Shown here: positions 40,004 through 49,652 of the stretch, in pieces
How positions within the stretch are numbered: the stretch's first letter is position 1
How the letters are laid out: every line of letters starts with the position of its first letter
Assembly: GCF_003112675.1 (NCBI RefSeq)
Contig: NZ_BFAY01000012.1
Location: 1-64,000 of the forward strand
DNA length: 64,000 nucleotides
Direction of reading: 5' to 3'
Origin: Leptospira johnsonii
Lineage (GTDB): Bacteria; Spirochaetota; Leptospiria; Leptospirales; Leptospiraceae
The notes under the pieces: model-generated
Told to the model about the DNA's origin: nothing
Database searches by the model: none
Seen by the model: the letters and a program-made list of their open reading frames with translations, nothing else
Position numbers and translations under genes: made by a program

Positions 40004-42300
40004 TCAGAATACAAAGGTAAAATCACCTTAAAAATGCTGCCACCTTTTTGGTTTGGCTCTACGATGACTTCTCCTCCCATTTTATTGATTAAGGTACGAC
40101 TGATAGAAAGTCCGAGTCCAGTACCGCCCACAGTTCTATTCCTTTGGTCAGGGATCCTAAAAAATCTCTCGAAGATCAGTTCTTTGTATTTAGGATCTAT
40201 TCCGATCCCGGTGTCCGTAAATCGAACCTCTACTTTTTTATCCGAGAGTTTTTTAAGTGAGACATCTATCCCACCTTTTTCGGTGTATTTTATCGCGTTC
40301 ACGAAAAAATTCGTGATGATCTGAGAGAACTCGAATCTTACTCCTTTTAGTTTCAACCCTTCGGAAAGATTAGTGGTGACTGTCAGTCCGCTTTCGGATG
40401 CAGAAGGAGAATTTATATAAAGTACTTCTTCGATCACTGTTAACGGATCAAAAATCTCGTACATCTCTTCGGATGTTTGTGAATCCTTCTTTTCCAATTG
40501 TAGAAGGTTATCTATCAGAAAATTCAACCTTCTCACATTTTTGCGGATCACGTCCGTCATTTCCTTCTGATCCTTGTCCAAAGAAAGTTGATCATTTGAA
40601 AATAGAAGATCGAAATATCCTTGGATATTCGTCATAGGAGATCTAAGTTCATGAGATATATTGGAAATGAACTCGTGTTTGATCTTCTCGGATTCGAGGA
40701 TTAATGCGTTATCGTTTACTTGGATCTGGTAAAATCTTTTTGTCTCTGCACTGAAACCTGTTACACTCAGACCCACAGAAAATTTGGTACCGTCTTTTAG
40801 GATCAAACCTGCTTCCGGGATGAAAGTCATGTTTTGGTCCTTTCCTCCGGGGGATTTCAGTTCAGTTTGTTCCAAAATATCAGGAAGAACTCTTGCTAGT
40901 CTAATATTTTTGATCTCTGAGGTTTGATATCCGGATACTTCTCTAAACCTTCTGTTTGCATCCACGATCATTCTTGTGTCTGCGTTTACTATGATCATCG
41001 CATCGGTAGCGAATTCGAACATATAACGGTATCTTTCTTCCGTGGTCTGGCGTTTTAGATCGCTTATATCTAGTCTGGTTTCCAAGAGGTAATTGTCTTC
41101 GGATAACCTTTTGTTCTTTTCTTCTATATCCCGGATTTCTTGATTCAAATAATCTAATATTGCATTTACTGTGGAACGTATGAAAAGGAATGGGCTTTTG
41201 GGAAGTTGGGTATCTAAGGAAACTTCTCTTCTTCCTAAAAAGAGAGAAAGTGCCAATTCTTTCATTTCGGAGACCAAACTTCTGAGTGGAGAGATATCTT
41301 TTACGATATTCCCGAATTTACTCTTTCCGTTTGAATAATAACCATGATAGAGTTTGGAATTAGTTTGAGTAATCGAAGTAGGAAATTTAGGAAAAGGATT
41401 ATCAGCGACCGAATGGGCCAAATTCTCCAAAATCTTTTTGCCCCCGTCCAAACTCGGGAAGGTTTTTCCGTACATTTCCATCACAAAACGTACATCTTCG
41501 AAGGAAGGCATTCCGGATAAAATTTTTCCAAGTTCAGGTACTGACCTTCTGTAGAATCCGTCCAGTTCTCCTGGCTTCCAAGGGCAAGGTCCTACCCAAT
41601 CTGCTACGAAAGAATCTCCTTCGTATGCAACGTGATTCGCCAGATCCTCCATTGCCTTTTTGATCGCTCTTGAAACTCTGTTTGCTTCTTCCGGAAATTT
41701 AGAAGCGAACCTTCCTGTGAATACGAGCATATTTGTGGGTAAATAATATGGTGGGATCTCGTTTTCCACAGTGAGACAGTAACCCTTCTCCCCAAAAAAT
41801 GGATACTCTTGTAAAGAGGCAGCCGCACCCAAACACTCCGCACGAATGAATTCATGAGCGAGTAACGTAGGTCTTGTAGTAAGATAAGGTACAGGTTTTC
41901 GACGATGATAATTTTCTGAACGGAAAAATTCCTCTGCTACGAACCTGTCCAAGGAATAAGGATGTAATATCGGTAAAAAACTATGATACGAATCTCGGAT
42001 AGACTCCGCTTCCATATAAGATGCGGAATAAAATCCATGTACCAAACAGGATAAAATAACCCCTCGATAAAAAGTCCAATGAGGAGAAGTCTTTTTGAGT
42101 TGTTGGTGAGCCCATGCAGTGAAGGGAATTTCTCCAGCTTCTGCCCTACCTTCTCTTAAGTGAGCAAGAACCGCCTCGTAACTTTTGAGCGCGCGAACTC
42201 TAACGAGTACGTCTTCTTCTTCAAAGTATCCCCGACTGAAAGCGAGAAATACCGGAAAAGCTGTGAGCCTTGGTGTTGTGACTATCTCTATTTCTATCAC
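40000..42300 (-). CDS. Histidine kinase with cytosolic solute-binding-like sensor domain
   Basis: This is a 766-residue protein. The N-terminal 320 residues (IEIVTTPRLTAFPVFLAFSRGYFEEEDV..., AEAGEIPFTAW) resemble NMT1/THI5 or SsuA-type solute-binding proteins but have no signal peptide, so the domain is probably cytosolic. A coiled coil follows (about 385-420), then PAS (about 425-535), HisKA with His550 in NISHELRSPM and HATPase (about 640-762, DTGIGIDP, GGTGLGLSI). No receiver is present. A small metabolite such as a thiamine-precursor or sulfonate-like compound is a possible signal. It is co-translated with the membrane protein downstream. Confidence 0.85.
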   Translation of the reverse strand: MIEIEIVTTPRLTAFPVFLAFSRGYFEEEDVLVRVRALKSYEAVLAHLREGRAEAGEIPFTAWAHQQLKKTSPHWTFYRGVILSCLVHGFYSASYMEAESIRDSYHSFLPILHPYSLDRFVAEEFFRSENYHRRKPVPYLTTRPTLLAHEFIRAECLGAAASLQEYPFFGEKGYCLTVENEIPPYYLPTNMLVFTGRFASKFPEEANRVSRAIKKAMEDLANHVAYEGDSFVADWVGPCPWKPGELDGFYRRSVPELGKILSGMPSFEDVRFVMEMYGKTFPSLDGGKKILENLAHSVADNPFPKFPTSITQTNSKLYHGYYSNGKSKFGNIVKDISPLRSLVSEMKELALSLFLGRREVSLDTQLPKSPFLFIRSTVNAILDYLNQEIRDIEEKNKRLSEDNYLLETRLDISDLKRQTTEERYRYMFEFATDAMIIVNADTRMIVDANRRFREVSGYQTSEIKNIRLARVLPDILEQTELKSPGGKDQNMTFIPEAGLILKDGTKFSVGLSVTGFSAETKRFYQIQVNDNALILESEKIKHEFISNISHELRSPMTNIQGYFDLLFSNDQLSLDKDQKEMTDVIRKNVRRLNFLIDNLLQLEKKDSQTSEEMYEIFDPLTVIEEVLYINSPSASESGLTVTTNLSEGLKLKGVRFEFSQIITNFFVNAIKYTEKGGIDVSLKKLSDKKVEVRFTDTGIGIDPKYKELIFERFFRIPDQRNRTVGGTGLGLSISRTLINKMGGEVIVEPNQKGGSIFKVILPLYSE

Positions 42301-42462
42301 GCCGTCTATCGTTCTTAGGCGCCGGGTTTTTTCAAGAAACCCTTGGATTTCCTTTCTAAAACCTGCAAAAAAGACTCACGAGTTCCGGATTTTCGGCCGA
42401 GAGACATAATAAGGATGTGAAGATTAGCCATTTCGGCTTAGGTAGGAACTCCAGAGGCGCGT

Positions 42463-43038
42463 ATGAAGTTAGATGACCTAGAATCTTATCGTAGAATTGT
42501 CTCCAGAATGGAAGAAATACAGGGAATCACAGAGAGATTTCAACCGAAACCTCCTGCCGAGGAAGGAGATCCTACACTAAAAAAGATCGAATCGGAATTT
42601 TCCCAAGAGTTGGACTCTAAAATGAAGGGAATTTTCTCCCAGGAGAACGATCCGACTCCAAAGGACTTAACTAGCATTATAGAAAGGGAATCTTATAAAA
42701 ATCATTTGGATCCGAACCTAGTCAAATCTGTGATCAAGGCGGAATCCAATTTTAAACCGAATGCGGTTTCCTCCAAAGGAGCGATCGGTCTGATGCAGCT
42801 CATGCCTGGCACCGCGGATATTTTAGGCGTGGAAAATCCTTTCGATCCGGAAGAAAATATCGCAGGTGGGACTAAGTTTCTCGCGGATATGATGAAGAAG
42901 TTCGGAAATCCTGATAAGGCAATCGCGGCTTATAACGCCGGACCAGGGGCAGTCCAAAAATACGACGGGATCCCTCCTTATAAGGAAACGAAAGATTACG
43001 TAAAAAAAGTGAATCGTTTCTGGAAGGGAGAGTATTAA
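42463..43038 (+). CDS. SLT-domain lytic transglycosylase
   Basis: This is a 191-residue protein. The C-terminal 115 residues are a transglycosylase SLT domain with the catalytic Glu in SVIKAESNFKPNAVSSKGAIGLMQLMPGTA and the later IAAYNAGPGAVQKYDGIPPY. It cleaves peptidoglycan glycan strands. The N-terminal 75 residues are charged, and no signal peptide is seen, unlike most such enzymes. It may be exported by the flagellar or another leaderless route. A copy of the GGWAGGAACTCC motif lies at 42441-42452, 11 bp before the start. Confidence 0.88.
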   Translation: MKLDDLESYRRIVSRMEEIQGITERFQPKPPAEEGDPTLKKIESEFSQELDSKMKGIFSQENDPTPKDLTSIIERESYKNHLDPNLVKSVIKAESNFKPNAVSSKGAIGLMQLMPGTADILGVENPFDPEENIAGGTKFLADMMKKFGNPDKAIAAYNAGPGAVQKYDGIPPYKETKDYVKKVNRFWKGEY

Positions 43039-43045
43039 GAAAGTT

Positions 43046-43396
43046 TTAATAATACTTTTTTAATTCTCCGAATAGACAGGAAGTCAATTCGGAACAACTT
43101 GCCATTTTCTCCGGCTGAAGACATACTTGCATCTTATCGAAATGTTTTCTACAACCTCTTAAGCAGGCGTTTTCCACCTTATACAATTGGTCTTCCGAAG
43201 TTTGGGGGTATTCTTTCTTAGTACATTTCGCAAGATTATCACAATAATCTAGACAAATCTCTTTCCCTTCCCATTCCATGCCGGACTGTACCGCAGAGCC
43301 TCTGGAATATTTGAAAGCTATAAATGTGCCGACAGCAAGACCCAAAACGAAAATGGGGAGATAAGGGAAAATTTTTCTGAAAGAGATTGGGCTCAT
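43046..43396 (-). CDS. Membrane-anchored cysteine-rich protein (twin CX3C)
   Basis: This is a 116-residue protein. An N-terminal membrane helix (IFPYLPIFVLGLAVGTFIAF) is followed by eight Cys: CLDYC then C, CLRGC then C, and CSELTSC. The pair of CX3C motifs in predicted helices resembles disulphide-linked helical hairpins. It probably faces the oxidising periplasm. Similar small Cys-rich proteins are frequent in Leptospira as I recall, but their role is unknown. It overlaps the glycosyltransferase stop by four bases (ATGA), so it is co-translated. Confidence 0.7.
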   Translation of the reverse strand: MSPISFRKIFPYLPIFVLGLAVGTFIAFKYSRGSAVQSGMEWEGKEICLDYCDNLAKCTKKEYPQTSEDQLYKVENACLRGCRKHFDKMQVCLQPEKMASCSELTSCLFGELKKYY

Positions 43397-45090
43397 CGAG
43401 TCTCCGATTCGGAATTCTTATTCCGAGAAGGCATATAAAAATATACGTATTCTTTTCCTTGAGTTGGACTCAGGAGTTCCTTCAGGGTAACATCTCTTTT
43501 CCACACAGTTTGTGTCTGGAGAAGTTGGTATCCGGATGGAATAGGGATCGGCTCTTGGAAAAAGACCAGGTACCTAGTTCCATCCACACAATTTCGATCC
43601 GCACCCGGAACGGAATGAATGATTTCTGCGCCAGGAAGTGCATTCCTAAAAGTAAGAGCGGTCCAAGGATTTTCAGAAACGATACAAATCTGTTTTGTGT
43701 TTGTGAATGGTCCATTCTCCGGAACTTCGCTAAGGTTCACTCTAGGAAGAATGGAAAATTGGATATAAGAGAGTAAACCTGCCGCGAGAACGAGGTTCAA
43801 GGTAGTGGAGGAAGGAACTCCTGCCCTCTGGTCTCGGATCCTTCTTCCCCATAAGAAAATCAAAAGTAAGAATGCCGTGAAAACCAATTCCGCCAAGATA
43901 CTTTGGCCCAGAAGAATTCCAAAACCCCACATTCCAGCCAAGACCAAGGCGCTGATCCCGAAACAGAAGAAATAGTTCAAAGACAATAATCTTGAGAATT
44001 GATATTCCTTTTTTCGAATGAAGAATAATCCGATTCCCAAAAAAGCCAAGGGGATCAAAGGAAGAAGGTAATAAAAGTCCTTACGGTTCGGAGCCAGGTG
44101 AACCAAGCAGATGGCAAGAATTGCCCAGAGGTAGGAACTCCCGACCACTTCTCTCAAAGACTTGGGCTTGGTGAATAATTTGGAATAGAATCCAAAGAAA
44201 ACCGCCAGACTGAAAGGAAAACTATAAAGCAAAAATCCAATTGGGATAATCCATTCAGACTGGTTGGCGGTCGCCGCTGAGAATTTACCGAGATTTTCTG
44301 TGAATAGAAAGATCGTTAGGAATTCTTTTCCTAACTCTGAATAGGAAAGGAGGACCAAGATCCAAATTACCGGAACGACCAAAGAAGAAGAATGGAAGAT
44401 GATGTGAGAGAGGAGTTCCTTCCATATTCTTTTTTTACCTGCCCATCCCCCATTTGAGTGAAGAAGGAAAATCCCAATAACTGAATAAGATCCTAAGATG
44501 ACCCCGCTATATACCTGGAAAACAGGTCCTTTCACTAGAATTGCGATTCCGGAGAAGAAGCCCCCGAGAAATAACCAGATACGATTCTTAGAGAGCCTGA
44601 ATTCTAAGATCGTAACTGAAACCAAGATGATAAAAAAAGTCAGTAAGGACTCCATCATCACTAATCTAGAGAATTTAAATACTCCCAAGGTCAAAGTGTA
44701 AGCAAAAGAAATTGTGAACGCTAGTTTAGAACTCCCACCTGCCCTTCTAATGCCTGCGTAAATTAGAACAGAGGACCCAAAAAAAAGTAAAAAGGAAGGA
44801 AATCTTTCCGCAAAAAAGCTGACACCGAAGAGACTATCCGACAAAATTCCGAGCCAAAACAGTGCAGGCGGCTTGTAGAGATTTAAAACACCTTCGAATT
44901 TAGGAAAAAGATAGGAAGAAGAGGCTAAACTTTCTCGGATCGTAGCGATATGCATCGCTTCGTCCCCTTGTGTTAAGATTGTGTTTCCTCCGGATCCTGG
45001 AAGAAGAAGGAATGCGTTTAACAAAATGAGCAGAGAAACAAATATCTTATCTCCACTTAAGCTTTTTTTAAAAAACGAATTCCAAACCAT
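43393..45090 (-). CDS. ArnT/PMT-family membrane glycosyltransferase
   Basis: This protein has about 565 residues with eleven or more membrane helices. After the first helix comes LTQGDEAMHIATIRES, the acidic DE motif of the GT-C (PMT/ArnT, GT83) family, then LYKPPALFWLGILSD. It uses a polyprenyl-phosphate sugar donor to glycosylate lipid or protein on the periplasmic side. ATG 45090 is chosen as start. The frame stays open to a GTG at 45150. The C-terminal soluble part (about 460-565) is short. The acceptor is unknown. Confidence 0.82.
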   Translation of the reverse strand: MVWNSFFKKSLSGDKIFVSLLILLNAFLLLPGSGGNTILTQGDEAMHIATIRESLASSSYLFPKFEGVLNLYKPPALFWLGILSDSLFGVSFFAERFPSFLLFFGSSVLIYAGIRRAGGSSKLAFTISFAYTLTLGVFKFSRLVMMESLLTFFIILVSVTILEFRLSKNRIWLFLGGFFSGIAILVKGPVFQVYSGVILGSYSVIGIFLLHSNGGWAGKKRIWKELLSHIIFHSSSLVVPVIWILVLLSYSELGKEFLTIFLFTENLGKFSAATANQSEWIIPIGFLLYSFPFSLAVFFGFYSKLFTKPKSLREVVGSSYLWAILAICLVHLAPNRKDFYYLLPLIPLAFLGIGLFFIRKKEYQFSRLLSLNYFFCFGISALVLAGMWGFGILLGQSILAELVFTAFLLLIFLWGRRIRDQRAGVPSSTTLNLVLAAGLLSYIQFSILPRVNLSEVPENGPFTNTKQICIVSENPWTALTFRNALPGAEIIHSVPGADRNCVDGTRYLVFFQEPIPIPSGYQLLQTQTVWKRDVTLKELLSPTQGKEYVYFYMPSRNKNSESETR

Positions 45091-45283
45091 AAATTTGAAG
45101 AAAGTTCCCTTTTTTCGGAGTTTCAGATCAAAGTGGATCAAGAAATCCACATGTAATCATTCACTTACTTATCACCATATTGTGAAAATAAACGGAACAG
45201 GCAAGAGTAAAGTGGATCTAAAAAGTAAAAATGCGCTTGGCTGATTAGTCGAAGGTCGGGATACATCCCATATAGGCAGTTAG

Positions 45284-45970
45284 ATGGTTCGAACCCCTAA
45301 AAAGAAGGTCAAAAAAACTAAGGCATCCAAAGCGGCTGCTCACGGCTCTCATAAGGGCCCTAAAAAAAGAGACCGAAAGGCAACTGAAACCGCTTTGATG
45401 AAGGCTGGGATACAAGTTTTTGCCAAAAAAGGATATGACGCAGCTACCACGAAGGATATCGCCAAGTCTGCAGGAGCGAACGAGGCTCTGATCATGCGTT
45501 ATTTCGGCGGGAAGAAGGGTCTCTTAGAAGCAATCCTAACTCGAACAGACGATCTAGGCGATTCAGCTACAGGAAAAAAAGAAATAGAGACCAAGCCGGA
45601 ACTTCATTTGGACGAGGCATTGGTTGAGTCCATTACGGAAAGATGTTCCGATTTCAAACATTACTCCGACTTCATGAAAGTTGCAGTCAGTAGGATTATC
45701 TTAGATCCCGATGTTAGTAGAATTATCCAAACCAAAATTTATACCAAGGCTCTGCCGGAAATGATCCAAGAGTTGGAAAAATTTAAGAAGCGAGGAGAGA
45801 TCGATCCAAAAGCAGATCTGAAATCGGTTGCATTCGGGATTTCTTCTTTAACTTTCGCGTTAGGATTTATGGCCCAGGTGGTTTATAAAATTCCAGAATC
45901 GGAAATCAAAGCTACTATTAAAGAAATGGTGAGGATCTTGCAGAAAGGTCTAAAACCGGAATCCAAATAA
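45284..45970 (+). CDS. TetR-family regulator with basic N-terminal tail
   Basis: This is a 228-residue protein. The first 30 residues are very basic ([20 protein letters not shown]), then a standard TetR helix-turn-helix [50 protein letters not shown]. The ligand domain resembles the C-terminal type of AcrR-like repressors. It is alone on the plus strand between two minus-strand genes, so it is likely autoregulated with the divergent glycosyltransferase as a possible target. The stop is followed by a terminator shared with aconitase. Confidence 0.88.
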   Translation: MVRTPKKKVKKTKASKAAAHGSHKGPKKRDRKATETALMKAGIQVFAKKGYDAATTKDIAKSAGANEALIMRYFGGKKGLLEAILTRTDDLGDSATGKKEIETKPELHLDEALVESITERCSDFKHYSDFMKVAVSRIILDPDVSRIIQTKIYTKALPEMIQELEKFKKRGEIDPKADLKSVAFGISSLTFALGFMAQVVYKIPESEIKATIKEMVRILQKGLKPESK

Positions 45971-46003
45971 AAAAGCCGAGACTGCTAAAAGCTAGCCCCG
46001 GCT
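45968..46003 (-). terminator. Terminator of the aconitase gene
   Basis: On the minus strand AGCCG...GCTTTTAGC...CGGCT forms a long stem with inner GCT/AGC pairing, ending in a run of T (complement of 45969-45974). It starts 16 bp after the aconitase stop. On the plus strand it can also serve the TetR gene, which ends at 45970. Confidence 0.65.
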
Positions 46004-46018
46004 CTCTTCGGAAAAGTT

Positions 46019-48280
46019 TTACTTTTTGCCGCCAATCAAATTCAAAGCGCTTCCCGCTTTAAACCATTCAATCTGCTGAGCATTATAAGTGTGGTTTACT
46101 TTAAATTCGTCCTTACTTCCATCTTTATGATGTAAAGCTAAAGTAAGAGGAGTTCCTTCTTTAAAATCGGTGAGTCCGATAATATCTATCTTATCGTCTT
46201 CTTGGATCTTATCGTAATCCGCCTTATCTGCAAATGTCAAAGCAAGCATCCCTTGTTTTTTCAAGTTTGTCTCGTGGATACGAGCAAATGATTTTACAAG
46301 AACCGCTCTTACTCCTAAGAATCTTGGCTCCATAGCAGCGTGTTCTCTGGAAGAACCTTCTCCGTAGTTCTCGTCTCCGATCACTATAGAACCGATCCCT
46401 TTTGCTTTGTATTGGCGTTGTACTTTAGGAACTTCGTCGTAAGATCCGTCTAATTGGTTCTTCACGCTATTGATCTTCTCGTTGAAGATATTCGTAGCTC
46501 CGATCAAAAGGTTATTGGAAATATTATCCAAATGCCCTCTGAACTTCAACCAAGGGCCCGCCATAGAGATATGGTCGGTCGTACATTTTCCTTTTACTTT
46601 GATCAGAAGGTTTAATCCTTTTAGATCCGTGCCTTCCCACTTAATGAAAGGAGCAAGCAATTGGAGTCGGGTGGATTTAGGATCCACTACCACTTGAATA
46701 TTAGAACCGTCTGCAGCAGGGGCTTGGTAACCAGGATCGTTTACATCGAATCCTCTTTTAGGAAGTTCATCTCCGTTCGGAGGATCTAATTTAACCTTCT
46801 CCCCTTTTTCATTCGTAAGAGTGTCATTATTCGGATCGAAAGTAAGATCTCCCGCGATTGCCAAAGCAGTTACAAGTTCAGGAGAAGCTACAAATGCGTA
46901 TGTGTTCGGGTTCCCATCGTTCCTAGATTGGAAGTTCCGGTTGAAAGAGTGAACGATCGTGTTCTTCTCCTTTTTATCCGCTCCTACTCTGGACCACATT
47001 CCGATACAAGGACCGCAAGCGTTCGCAAAAACTTTCGCTCCGATCTTTTCGAAAACTTTAATATACCCGTCTCTTTCTATCGTAAACCGAACCAACTCCG
47101 AACCAGGAGTGATCGTAAACTCTGCCTTAGGTTTTAAGAATTTTTCCGCGGCTTGGTTTGCAAGAGAAGCTGCACGAGAAATGTCCTCATAGGAAGAGTT
47201 TGTGCAGGAACCGATTAGCCCTACTTCTACTTTTGTAGGCCATCCGTTCTTCTTAGCTTCTTCTTTCATTTTAGAAATAGGGGTAGCCAAGTCCGGAGTG
47301 AAGGGTCCGTTCAAGTGAGGTTCCAAATCGGAAAGGTTGATCTCGATCACTTGGTCGAAGAATTTATCAGGGTTTGCGTATACTTCCGGATCAGCGGTGA
47401 GGTGTTCCTTCACCCCGTTCGCTAAATCGGCGATATCCCCTCTGCTAGTAGAACGAAGGTATCTTTCCATGGATTCATCGTAAGCAAAAGTGGAAGTAGT
47501 TGCTCCGATTTCCGCTCCCATATTACAGATGGTTCCTTTTCCGGTACAAGAGAGAGAAGAAGCTCCTTCACCGAAGTATTCTACGATTGCTCCTGTTCCA
47601 CCTTTTACGGTAAGAATTCCTGCCACTTTTAAGATAACATCTTTTGAAGAAGTCCAACCGTTCAGTTTCCCAGTCAGTTTCACCCCGATCAATTTAGGCC
47701 ATTTGAGCTCCCAAGGAAGGCCAGCCATTACGTCGCAAGCATCTGCTCCTCCAACTCCGATCGCAACCATTCCCAAACCTCCGGCGTTCACCGTGTGAGA
47801 GTCGGTCCCGATCATCATTCCTCCAGGGAATGCATAATTTTCTAAAACTACTTGGTGGATAATTCCTGCTCCGGGCTTCCAGAATCCGATCCCGTATTTA
47901 TTGGAAACAGAAGAAAGAAAGTCGTAAACCTCTTTGTTTTCGGTTGAGGCGGTCGCTAAGTCCTCAGAGGAACCGATTTTCGCAGTGATCAAGTGGTCGC
48001 AGTGTACGGTGGAAGGAACTGCAACCTTACTTCTACCTGCGGACATGAATTGTAATAAGGCCATCTGCGCGGTTGCGTCCTGCATTGCAACTCGGTCCGG
48101 AGCAAAATCAACGTAAGATTTTCCTCTTTCGAAATTAGAGGAAGGAGTTCCTTCCCAAAGGTGAGAATAAAGAATTTTTTCGGTCAGAGTGAGAGGTCTG
48201 CCGACCACTTCTCTGGCTTTTTTAACCAGGGTCCCGAGTTTTTCATACCGGGCACGAATCATATCTATATCAAATGCCAT
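46019..48280 (-). CDS. acn: Aconitate hydratase
   Basis: This is a 753-residue TCA-cycle enzyme interconverting citrate and isocitrate. The iron-sulfur Cys are in [11 protein letters not shown] and [38 protein letters not shown] and the C-terminal swivel-domain [38 protein letters not shown] are also seen. Layout and length match the mitochondrial-type (Aco2-like) branch rather than AcnA or AcnB of E. coli. ATG 48280 is chosen, with GGAG six bases before. An ATG eight codons upstream is also possible. Confidence 0.96.
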   Translation of the reverse strand: MAFDIDMIRARYEKLGTLVKKAREVVGRPLTLTEKILYSHLWEGTPSSNFERGKSYVDFAPDRVAMQDATAQMALLQFMSAGRSKVAVPSTVHCDHLITAKIGSSEDLATASTENKEVYDFLSSVSNKYGIGFWKPGAGIIHQVVLENYAFPGGMMIGTDSHTVNAGGLGMVAIGVGGADACDVMAGLPWELKWPKLIGVKLTGKLNGWTSSKDVILKVAGILTVKGGTGAIVEYFGEGASSLSCTGKGTICNMGAEIGATTSTFAYDESMERYLRSTSRGDIADLANGVKEHLTADPEVYANPDKFFDQVIEINLSDLEPHLNGPFTPDLATPISKMKEEAKKNGWPTKVEVGLIGSCTNSSYEDISRAASLANQAAEKFLKPKAEFTITPGSELVRFTIERDGYIKVFEKIGAKVFANACGPCIGMWSRVGADKKEKNTIVHSFNRNFQSRNDGNPNTYAFVASPELVTALAIAGDLTFDPNNDTLTNEKGEKVKLDPPNGDELPKRGFDVNDPGYQAPAADGSNIQVVVDPKSTRLQLLAPFIKWEGTDLKGLNLLIKVKGKCTTDHISMAGPWLKFRGHLDNISNNLLIGATNIFNEKINSVKNQLDGSYDEVPKVQRQYKAKGIGSIVIGDENYGEGSSREHAAMEPRFLGVRAVLVKSFARIHETNLKKQGMLALTFADKADYDKIQEDDKIDIIGLTDFKEGTPLTLALHHKDGSKDEFKVNHTYNAQQIEWFKAGSALNLIGGKK

Positions 48281-48447
48281 TGTCATCTCCGATGATGGTT
48301 TCATCGTCTCTTAGGGTCGGGGTGCTTGTATAGGATTTTTCCGCCAAATGGACAATTTTAAGAATACGGAATATCCGTTTACTATTTGATTAGACTGAGA
48401 ATGTGGAGAAGTGTCTGGAGTTCCTACCAGAAATTGGAAGAGAGAAG

Positions 48448-48469
48448 AAAAGGGAAATCACTCCCCTTT
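48448..48469 (-). terminator. Possible terminator after OmpA-like gene
   Basis: AAAGGG (48449-48454) and CCCTTT (48464-48469) pair around a nine-base loop overlapping the gene's stop codon, followed on the minus strand by a T/C-rich run. It is modest in strength. It could equally be part of a structured 3' end. Confidence 0.35.
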
Positions 48470-49461
48470 CACTTGACGATTTGGATATCTACTCGCCTGT
48501 TTTTTTCCTGACTTTGTCCCTTCCCCTCGGGAGAGGAAACTATCTGAGAACCTTTCGCTTCTAAAATGAAACGAGAAGTTTCTAAACCATTCCCCAATAA
48601 ATAATCCCTGACCATCTCGGCCCTGAGTTGGGAAACTTTCAGATTTACCTCTTCGGTTCCTTCGGATGAAGCATGACCGATCAGAACTACCTTAATATCC
48701 GAATGTTTTTTGAGAAGAAAGGTAAGAGAATCCAGGATCCTTCTTTGGGACTTAGGAACTTTTATATCATTTTTATCGAAAAGGATCGGAGAAGATTGGA
48801 TTTTAGAAGCAAGCTCCCCGTCTTTCCCGGAAAGATTTGCGGGTTCGTGTTTCTGAGAGAAGAAGCCGAAAATACTTTCTTTTTCCGATGAGGAAGAAGT
48901 TTCCTTCTTCTCCTCTACTTGTTTAGGTTTGCTTTCTTTAATTTCTTCAGTATGACTAACGGCCTTCTTTCCGCCGTTTCGGAATGCATAGTAGATCCCT
49001 ATTCCAAAGCCCGCGAGAATAATGAGAGAAAGGACCAGAACGGGAATACGATTCTGCTTTTTCGCCTGGCCTGCAGAAGGGGTCGGGATATATCCTCTAT
49101 AAGGTGCGTCTGAGTGTTGAGAACTCATGAGACTAATCGCTTCATCGTGGGAAGTATATTCCTCTTGTGGGGAAGATTTAGGATGAGAAGATTTTTCAGC
49201 AGCCCATTTGCGGATTTCAGTACGAAACCACTCGTCTGCTTTTGCAGTAAATTGAAAATTCTCACGGACATATTCCATGGTTTTCTTTTCAACGTCCGTA
49301 TAAGTATTGTTATCCTTCACTGCGTTGAGAAGTTTCTTTGCATCTGCGATTGAAATACGGCCGTCTTTTTTACCCGAGGTGGCCTTTTCCGCCAACTCAA
49401 TCAAGCCTCGATCATATTTTTTGCCTTTTATAGTGACGTAATAATTCTGCTTCTTAGTCAT
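48469..49461 (-). CDS. OmpA-family peptidoglycan-associated protein with cytosolic N-domain
   Basis: This protein has about 330 residues. ATG 49461 is preceded by GGAG. Residues 1-95 are soluble and carry an EF-hand-like GKKDGRISIADAKKLL. A low-complexity stretch and one membrane helix (IPVLVLSLIILAGFGIGIYYAF, about 140-162) follow, then a charged linker and an OmpA/MotB domain (about 220-330) with VVLIGHASSEGTEEVNLKVSQLRAEMVRDYLLGNGL and NRRVDIQIVK. The OmpA part binds peptidoglycan in the periplasm while the N-domain stays in the cytosol, an inner-membrane arrangement like MotB. Its role is not known. Confidence 0.85.
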   Translation of the reverse strand: MTKKQNYYVTIKGKKYDRGLIELAEKATSGKKDGRISIADAKKLLNAVKDNNTYTDVEKKTMEYVRENFQFTAKADEWFRTEIRKWAAEKSSHPKSSPQEEYTSHDEAISLMSSQHSDAPYRGYIPTPSAGQAKKQNRIPVLVLSLIILAGFGIGIYYAFRNGGKKAVSHTEEIKESKPKQVEEKKETSSSSEKESIFGFFSQKHEPANLSGKDGELASKIQSSPILFDKNDIKVPKSQRRILDSLTFLLKKHSDIKVVLIGHASSEGTEEVNLKVSQLRAEMVRDYLLGNGLETSRFILEAKGSQIVSSPEGKGQSQEKNRRVDIQIVK

Positions 49462-49652
49462 ATTCTCCGTCCGCACTAAAGGCCAGGGGTCTTTTCATTC
49501 GAAGAACCCTTTTTAGGGCAAATCGAATCTTAAGTTAATTTGATCGACAATCCGTGCAACAAAAGTTTTGCGAGGCCTATATTCATTATCGAACCATCCA
49601 TGATGCTTTCTTAATTCTAAATGAAGTCAGAGAAGAATAAAATCCACCGTTT

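Noticed and set aside
45270..45300. GATGGTTCGAACCCC looks like a tRNA T-arm
   Set aside because: It is the start of the TetR gene (ATG GTT CGA ACC CCT). No acceptor stem, anticodon arm or CCA-end pairing fits around it.
46470..48116. Several plus-strand open frames of 60-100 codons opposite aconitase
   Set aside because: They follow from the codon use of the aconitase gene on the other strand and have no start signals.
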